Shown one piece after another: positions 42,672 through 47,689 of a stretch of DNA of 47,689 nt. The stretch covers positions 1 through 47,689 of the forward strand of contig JAGGZK010000044.1 of assembly GCA_021162065.1 (NCBI GenBank). Reading direction: 5' to 3'. The stretch is from Thermoplasmata archaeon. GTDB lineage: Archaea > Thermoplasmatota > E2 > UBA202 > JdFR-43. Made by a program: the position numbers and the translations under genes. Positions within the stretch are counted from its first letter, which is position 1; the number at the start of each line of letters is the position of its first letter. The notes under the pieces are model-generated. The model was not told the DNA's origin. It worked only from the letters and a program-made list of their open reading frames with translations, and ran no database searches.

Positions 42672-43847
42672 CTACTCACTCAGATACTTCCTTGCCAGGC
42701 CCAGCAGTTTGGGATGCGTCACCACCTTTCTAAGCATAAAGCTCAACTTCGCCTGGGTGAGGGCGAATATATCCTCTCCCTGAAGAATATCCGCCAGAAG
42801 TTCGAAATCCTTGTCCTCCAGTTTTTCCAAGAATGCCCTCAGTTTCATGAGTTTCGCCGTCTTCTCTCCATACTCGCTCTCCCATTTCCTCTCATACTCC
42901 ATGAGATTTTCCTTGGAGAAATCTCCCTTTCTGATGGCATCATCCGCCACCTCGGCAGCCATTATGGAGGAATGTATAGCCCTGGCCATCCCTCCTCCGT
43001 GTATGGGATTGACAAGCTGAGCCGCATCTCCGACAAGCATCACGCCCTCCGCCACCATTTCCGTGAAATGGGCAACGGGAACGCCTCCGCCATTAATTTC
43101 TATTGGCTGGGCAGCAGAGAAGAATTCATCATGTTCTTTAATGAATTTTATGAGGTATTCATAGGCCCTCATGCTTGCCCCCTTCTCCAGTATGCCCAGT
43201 CCCACATTGGCGGAGAACGCTTTAGGAAATATCCATGCATATCCCAGGGGGGCGACCTCCCTGCCAAAGAATATGTGGATGAAATTCTCATCCGCCTTCA
43301 CATTTGCCATCTCGAACTGAATGCCCGAATGATAGTCGGTTATCTTATTCACCGTTTTAAGCCCCGCCCACTTTCCGACCTTGCTCTCCACTCCATCTGC
43401 CCCTATCACAAGGGGCGTTTCTATGCTCAGAGGGCCGTCCATGCTTTGCACATTTACTTTCCACATTCCATTCTCCCTCTCCATGCCAATGGCGTGGGCC
43501 TTCACCATGTATTCCGCCCCTTCCTTGATTGCCTCCGATGCCAGCCATTTTTCAAATACCTTCCTCTCCAGCACATACCCCTCCATGTCCTTTCCTTCCA
43601 TCGTCACTCTTTTCCCGGAGGGAGAGTAAAGCATCGCTCCTCCTATTCTGCCCGAGATGCAGAGAGGATGAATCTCTATTCCAAATTTCTCCAGGCCGTG
43701 CTTTGTTATGCCCTCCGCACATCTCTTCGGTGCGCCTATCTCCTGTTTCTTCTCCACCACCATCACATGGTGGCCTCGGGATGCCATCTCCTTCGCCATA
43801 ACGCTTCCAGCGGGCCCCGCTCCCACCACCAGACAATCCACCTTCAT
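42672..43847 (-). CDS. Geranylgeranyl reductase family flavoprotein (lipid saturation)
   Basis: This 391-residue FAD protein is of the digeranylgeranylglycerophospholipid reductase family, which saturates the double bonds of archaeal lipid tails. The Rossmann FAD motif is VVGAGPAGSVMAKEMA, followed by VVEKKQEIGAPKRCAEGI, and the second FAD motif is GVMLVGDAAQLVNPIHGGGMARAI. The C-terminus is helical. I start at 43847 (MKVDCLVVGAG); 14 codons upstream overlap the ferredoxin gene. The ferredoxin stop and this ATG overlap by 4 nt. In Methanosarcina a neighbouring ferredoxin is the known electron donor of this reductase, which fits. Confidence 0.92.
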   Translation of the reverse strand: MKVDCLVVGAGPAGSVMAKEMASRGHHVMVVEKKQEIGAPKRCAEGITKHGLEKFGIEIHPLCISGRIGGAMLYSPSGKRVTMEGKDMEGYVLERKVFEKWLASEAIKEGAEYMVKAHAIGMERENGMWKVNVQSMDGPLSIETPLVIGADGVESKVGKWAGLKTVNKITDYHSGIQFEMANVKADENFIHIFFGREVAPLGYAWIFPKAFSANVGLGILEKGASMRAYEYLIKFIKEHDEFFSAAQPIEINGGGVPVAHFTEMVAEGVMLVGDAAQLVNPIHGGGMARAIHSSIMAAEVADDAIRKGDFSKENLMEYERKWESEYGEKTAKLMKLRAFLEKLEDKDFELLADILQGEDIFALTQAKLSFMLRKVVTHPKLLGLARKYLSE

Positions 43848-44014
43848 TTTACTTCCTCCAGCGCCCCCACCGGGCAGAACTTTACACATAAACCACAGTT
43901 AATGCATGCATCACTTATCTCTATTCTTGTCTCATAGAGAGTGATGGCATTAACCGGGCATATGCCAACGCATCCTCCACAGTACAGACACCTTTCCCTG
44001 TCGACTCTTATCAT
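43844..44014 (-). CDS. 2x[4Fe-4S] ferredoxin, likely electron donor to geranylgeranyl reductase
   Basis: This small protein of 56 residues carries two CxxCxxCxxxCP cluster-binding sets: CLYCGGCVGICP and CINCGLCVKFCP. The start at 44014 (MIRVDRERC) has a GGAGGA ribosome binding site 6-8 nt upstream; 18 in-frame codons further upstream lack a site and are not ferredoxin-like. It is translationally coupled by an ATGA overlap to the reductase, and probably passes electrons to it. The divergent neighbour is a methyltransferase gene. Confidence 0.94.
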   Translation of the reverse strand: MIRVDRERCLYCGGCVGICPVNAITLYETRIEISDACINCGLCVKFCPVGALEEVK

Positions 44015-44113
44015 ACTTTCTCCTCCATGAAATGCAGGAATGCAAGGGACAGCATAAGGCAATATCAAAAAGGATATTTTTATGTTTTGCTATTATCAGA
44101 AAAGGAGAAAAAG

Positions 44114-45277
44114 ATGGATGAGAGTGTTGAGGAGTTGCAGAGGGAAGTTAACAGAGCCGTTTCTCTTATAAGGAGGGGCCATGCCAAGGAGAAAATTATG
44201 GGGAAGATAAAAACAAAAATCTTCCCGAAGGAAAAAATCCTGGAGATGGCAAGGTGCAGGATAAGAGCAAAAAGCAAATTCGGGAAATACGCGGAACTGC
44301 TTTTCTTCGATGAGGAGGGGCTGAGATACTCCACCCCGCCGGAGGTGGCGGAATACAGGGCTGGGAGGCTGAAAAGTAAATCCATAGCCGATCTTGGATG
44401 CGGGGTAGGCATACAGCTGCTCCACTTCGCCGCCCATGCAGAGAAATGCGTGGGGGTTGAGAAAGATGGGACAAGGGCGAAAATGGCGATGTTCAACGCC
44501 ATGGCCATGGGAAGGGAGAATGTGGAGATAATCGAGGGCGATGTTCTGGATGAGAGTATTGCAAAGAAAATAGATGCGGAAACCATATTCTGCGACCCCG
44601 CCAGAAGGCCGGAGGAGGAGCACAGAAGATTTGAGACCCTATCGCCCAATCCCGTGCATGTTTATTCCCTCTACGATGGAAAAATTGCCTTTGAGCTGCC
44701 CCCCCTCATTCGCAGGGAGGAGATAAAAATTGAAGGGGAGAAGGAGTACACTTCCCTTAATTTCCGCCTCAATCGCCTTGCACTTTATACTGGAACGCTT
44801 GCGGAATGCGATACCTCTGCCATATCCCTTCCATCAAGGGAGAGGATAAGAAATGACGATGAGAGAAAGGAGGTTACCAGGGGAAAGAAGATAATGAATT
44901 ACATCTATGAGGTGGACAATACAATTGTGAAGGCCCGGCTCATGGAGAATCTGTGGGGGAAACTGGGCTTCGAGGGTTTTTTGATTTCGGAAAGTAAAAG
45001 AACCCTCCTTTCCTCCGATGGGATATACGCCTCCTCATTTCTCAAAAGATATGAAGTGATGAAAATATGCGATTTCTCCCGCTCAAAGATAAACAGAGAG
45101 TTGAAAAAGTTGGATGCCAGGAAGGCCATACCCCGCTTTTCCCTCTCCCCCGCAGAGTACTGGAAGATAAGAAATTCTCTTGAGGAGGGGCTTAAAGGAG
45201 AGAGAGACTACTACATATTCAGGGTGGGGGACAGGGCCATCATATCGCAATCCAGCCAAAGACGTGGTTCAGCATGA
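44114..45277 (+). CDS. SAM-dependent methyltransferase with DPARR motif (THUMP-like family)
   Basis: This 387-residue protein has class I methyltransferase motif I IADLGCGVGIQLLHF, an acidic strand CVGVEKDGTRAKMA, and the catalytic-loop motif IFCDPARRPEEE. DPARR is characteristic of a family with a THUMP-like C-terminal domain, believed to modify RNA; the C-terminal 100 residues (YEVMKICDFSRSKINRELKKLDARKAIPRFSLSP) fit that domain. I start at 44114, with AAAGGAG 5 nt upstream. Its last 38 nt overlap the convergent thioredoxin-CcdA gene, so both C-termini are read from the same DNA. The modified substrate is unknown. Confidence 0.85.
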   Translation: MDESVEELQREVNRAVSLIRRGHAKEKIMGKIKTKIFPKEKILEMARCRIRAKSKFGKYAELLFFDEEGLRYSTPPEVAEYRAGRLKSKSIADLGCGVGIQLLHFAAHAEKCVGVEKDGTRAKMAMFNAMAMGRENVEIIEGDVLDESIAKKIDAETIFCDPARRPEEEHRRFETLSPNPVHVYSLYDGKIAFELPPLIRREEIKIEGEKEYTSLNFRLNRLALYTGTLAECDTSAISLPSRERIRNDDERKEVTRGKKIMNYIYEVDNTIVKARLMENLWGKLGFEGFLISESKRTLLSSDGIYASSFLKRYEVMKICDFSRSKINRELKKLDARKAIPRFSLSPAEYWKIRNSLEEGLKGERDYYIFRVGDRAIISQSSQRRGSA

Positions 45278-46964
45278 AGAAGGCCAGCACCATAAGAAAA
45301 ATGCCGGTGGCGAGTTTTGTATAGGCATATTTTTCCATGTGCTCCTTTCCCAGGGCGGCGGAAGATTTCCCCTTATGGAAAAGCAGCAGGATTATGAGGA
45401 GTGGGAGAATAAACATGAAATCATAGAGCAGAAGATATGCGAAGGCGATAACCCTGAGAGATGATGAACTTTCTATAACCGTAACCACCGGCAGGGCCAC
45501 CTGTCCCGTGCATGCAAACTCCAGGGCAGCTATGAGAAAGCCAGAGGAGATGGCTATGATAATTAGGGCAGTGATTTTCCTGTCCTCTGAAATTCTCTTT
45601 ATTATCCTACCCCTTCTCTTCTTGAGAAACAGGGGGAGCTGCAGCACCGCCTTCCCTCCCTTCCTCACGGAAAAGAAATCCCCTATGCTGAAAAGGCCAA
45701 GAACCATGGCGGAGACACCTATAACCATGTAAAGGTAGAAGGAGACGAGATGCCTCACAACGTTGAGAAACTCCAGCAGCCCCATGAGTATCAGAAGATA
45801 TGCCACATACACGCCCGCCGCAAAGGAAAGACCTATGGGCAGCATGGCCTCCCTTCTCGCCCTTTCAAGATATGCTATGAAGAAAATCAGAGTGGCGAAG
45901 GCGCATGGATTTATGCCGTCAAGCAATCCACCGATTATGACCACAAGAAGAATTCCGCTTAGCAAATTCTCCTCCTTCACCTCCTGGGTCATGGGGCATT
46001 CAAGGCCGGAGCCAAGATGCCTTTTTATCTCCCTCTCAAGTTCATCAAATTCTGTTTCGCTGTGGAAATATCTCTTCCCGATGAATATATTGGTGTTGTA
46101 GTATCTTGTGAGATTGAAGGCGCTGCCATATTCCAGCAGGAGTTCCTGATTTTTCTTGTCCACCGTATCATATTCCTTTATCTCCAGCGGATAGAGGGCG
46201 GCAAGCGCCTCCAGCTTCGCCTTTATTCTCATGCAGGTGGGACATGTGGAGCGGTAGAAGAGAACAATGCAAATGCTTTTTTCCTCATAGCCCTCCGGAA
46301 AATCTAAGCCTATATCCTCGTATTTCTTCGCCTCCTGAACTATGAAGGAGATGTTATAGGAGGCAAGAGGAAAGGAGGAATTGCCCAGAACCGCAAGAGG
46401 GGTTTCATTACCAAATCTGGCAAATATGCTCCTGTTTTCCTTCTCCGCCACATTAATTTTATCGACTCTGACAAAGGTTATGTTCTTCTCCAGAGCGCTT
46501 TCCAGATCGGATATGGATTCAGCCCTTGATGAGTTGTAAAATATTATTATCGACACAGGCTTGGGATAAACAGGGACTCCATTCTGGATGGGAGGCGGAA
46601 TGTTGTAGGGCTGTAGTTTTTTGATGAATGCCCTTATTTCCTCCTCCTTCTTCTCCACATCATCTCCCATGCCAAAGTAAAACCATCTGTTGGCGATGTA
46701 AAGCATGGGCACATCCCTCACGGAATCATAGGCATATGACATGTTCTTGAGGAGGGAATCGTTCTGTGTAGGAGAGAAGGGAGAGAGCGTCACCTTGTAT
46801 TTCTGAAGAGTGATGTTGGTGGAATTCTCCATCTCCTCTATGAAGGGCTGTATTTCCTCGCACATTATGCAGTTGTCGGAATAGAAATATGCCACACCAA
46901 CACTGGCATGAGCAAAGGAGGGAATGAACAACAGGAGCAGAAGGACATATGCTATCTTTCTCAT
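45240..46964 (-). CDS. Multi-thioredoxin-fold protein fused to a CcdA/DsbD-like membrane domain
   Basis: This 574-residue protein has a signal peptide (MRKIAYVLLLLLFIPSFAHA) and then three thioredoxin-like segments: 1 (about 21-118) with C32-x-x-C35 (NCIMCEE), 2 (about 130-215) in which the CxxC position reads SSRA, and 3 (about 225-315) with C241-x-x-C244 (TCPTCMR). The membrane half (about 335-574, six helices) is CcdA-like, with one Cys in GINPCAF (C354) and another in EFACTGQ (C485), the pair that carries electrons through the membrane in CcdA/DsbD. The whole looks like a single-chain thiol relay exporting reducing power. The arrangement of repeated Trx domains on the N-terminal side is unusual. 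A TATA-like AGATTTTTAAGTC lies at about 46983-46995. Confidence 0.88.
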   Translation of the reverse strand: MRKIAYVLLLLLFIPSFAHASVGVAYFYSDNCIMCEEIQPFIEEMENSTNITLQKYKVTLSPFSPTQNDSLLKNMSYAYDSVRDVPMLYIANRWFYFGMGDDVEKKEEEIRAFIKKLQPYNIPPPIQNGVPVYPKPVSIIIFYNSSRAESISDLESALEKNITFVRVDKINVAEKENRSIFARFGNETPLAVLGNSSFPLASYNISFIVQEAKKYEDIGLDFPEGYEEKSICIVLFYRSTCPTCMRIKAKLEALAALYPLEIKEYDTVDKKNQELLLEYGSAFNLTRYYNTNIFIGKRYFHSETEFDELEREIKRHLGSGLECPMTQEVKEENLLSGILLVVIIGGLLDGINPCAFATLIFFIAYLERARREAMLPIGLSFAAGVYVAYLLILMGLLEFLNVVRHLVSFYLYMVIGVSAMVLGLFSIGDFFSVRKGGKAVLQLPLFLKKRRGRIIKRISEDRKITALIIIAISSGFLIAALEFACTGQVALPVVTVIESSSSLRVIAFAYLLLYDFMFILPLLIILLLFHKGKSSAALGKEHMEKYAYTKLATGIFLMVLAFFMLNHVFGWIAI

Positions 46965-47055
46965 CCATTCAGTATTTCCCCGAGACTTAAAAATCTTTAT
47001 CCAGTATTTTATAGTTTCAATTTACTTCTTTTATTTTTACATCTACATTTACAGT

Positions 47056-47689
47056 TCATTCTCCAAGAATATAATATGATTGCGTTTCGGGATGCCTGTC
47101 AAACATTAGCCACGGAAAAGTAAAGATAAATGGACCCATAATCACATCTAGGGTTCCCGTTATTGGTTTTGGCATTTGCACCCTCCAATCGCTCCAGTAA
47201 TTCCTATCCCACATATTGAAAAAAGGCCTCTTATGAAACCAGAAATATGCGTTTCTATCATTGTTAACGATGTTGTTGTAAGCAATGCGATTGTCTTCGC
47301 AATGAAACTCCATATAAACACCTATACTGTTTGAGTAAATGCTGTTATTCGTTACAATATTGTTGATGGAGCCTTTAAAGTTTATTCCAAGAGTACCACG
47401 CATCATAACTCCTGCCTGATTTTCATACATTTCATTTCTATAAACAGAGCAATAGGAAGAGTCGGCAAGGAATAATCCTCCATAGGCATGATGATGAATT
47501 GTGTTGTTAAAAATGGAGATGTTGGAACTGGCAAATAACGTGATTCCATATTGCCAGTTGTAATGAACATGATTGAAGGAAATGATGCAATTGTGTGCAT
47601 TATCCATATCTATTCCATCACAATTTTTTGTGATGTTGTTGTGGGAAATTATATGGTTGTTGCCACGCATTTGCACACCATTTCCCCCA
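47056..47689 (-). CDS. NosD/parallel beta-helix repeat protein, N-terminus cut by window edge
   Basis: The frame is open to the right edge, so only the C-terminal about 210 residues are present. They form right-handed parallel beta-helix (PbH1) repeats of 21-24 residues: NNHIISHNNITKNCDGIDM, SSNISIFNNTIHHHAYGG, SYCSVYRNEMYENQAGV, NNIVTNNSIYSNSIGV and NRIAYNNIVNNDRNAYFW. Such NosD-type repeats occur in archaeal secreted and surface proteins. The final part, FFNMWDRNYWSDWRVQMPKP, is the characteristic Trp-rich cap that ends archaeal NosD-like domains. Function is unknown. Confidence 0.88.
   Translation of the reverse strand, partial: GGNGVQMRGNNHIISHNNITKNCDGIDMDNAHNCIISFNHVHYNWQYGITLFASSNISIFNNTIHHHAYGGLFLADSSYCSVYRNEMYENQAGVMMRGTLGINFKGSINNIVTNNSIYSNSIGVYMEFHCEDNRIAYNNIVNNDRNAYFWFHKRPFFNMWDRNYWSDWRVQMPKPITGTLDVIMGPFIFTFPWLMFDRHPETQSYYILGE

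Noticed and set aside
42714-43937. A 407-codon open frame on the plus strand opposite the geranylgeranyl reductase.
   Set aside because: It is the antisense shadow of the clear FAD protein, with no family resemblance and no ribosome binding site or promoter of its own.
1-47689. CRISPR arrays, insertion sequences and transposases.
   Set aside because: No regularly spaced repeats, no transposase-like protein and no terminal inverted repeats were seen anywhere in the window.

Overview
This window reads as archaeal chromosome from a Thermoplasmatota-type euryarchaeon, most plausibly a thermophilic peptide fermenter of the Aciduliprofundum/DHVE2 kind; the lineage is an inference. Direct support for archaea: ribosomal protein S6e, aIF2 gamma, L1-L10-L12(P1), fibrillarin, an intron-containing tRNA with a bulge-helix-bulge, membrane LonB, an archaeal-type alanyl-tRNA synthetase, mevalonate kinase, a geranylgeranyl reductase, TATA boxes close to start codons, and GGTGA-type ribosome binding sites. 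Secreted proteases (a C25 gingipain-like enzyme and a C45-type Ntn hydrolase) fit a protein-degrading lifestyle. Genes are densely packed, with many ATGA start/stop overlaps and no gene-free stretch above 300 bases.

Left part (1-8.3 kb): a degenerate SelB/EF-Tu-like pseudo-GTPase runs off the left edge. Then come an SDR oxidoreductase, a fibrillarin-CDF transporter pair, and a three-gene operon in which a PAS-rich sensor without an ATPase domain precedes a receiver-only response regulator and a CoA-disulfide-reductase-like flavoprotein. RNase J is divergent from it, with a small winged-helix gene after it.

Middle part (8.4-25.3 kb): tRNA-Thr(CGT) with a 49-nt intron is followed by A+T-rich accessory DNA with two small winged-helix genes. 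Next are a secreted C45 hydrolase, folD, an M50 protease, mevalonate kinase, a two-gene restriction-modification cassette, an NRAMP-like transporter and thiI. A secreted/membrane protein gene is interrupted at an A8 run carrying a perfect A_AAA_AAA slippery site. tRNA-Ala(GGC), a secreted protein with DxNxNxxLDxGD repeats, alaS and a solitary DpnI homologue follow; the DpnI homologue suggests methylation-directed DNA restriction. Two secreted proteins, one a C25 protease with a PKD domain, close this part.

Right part (27.5-47.7 kb): two plus-strand translation operons (S6e-aIF2gamma-PIN-QueF, then L1-L10-L12) meet a convergent Smc-ScpA-ScpB operon. Beyond are a Vps62-domain membrane protein, an HD phosphohydrolase, a type IV pilin-like protein, LonB, a ferredoxin-geranylgeranyl reductase pair for lipid saturation, a DPARR-type methyltransferase, a large thioredoxin-CcdA fusion, and the C-terminal end of a NosD-like beta-helix protein cut by the window edge.

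The best candidates for something new are the DpnI homologue with a Q in place of the catalytic E, the slippery-site gene, the kinase-less sensor operon, the multi-thioredoxin-CcdA fusion, and the QueF-family protein co-transcribed with aIF2 gamma.
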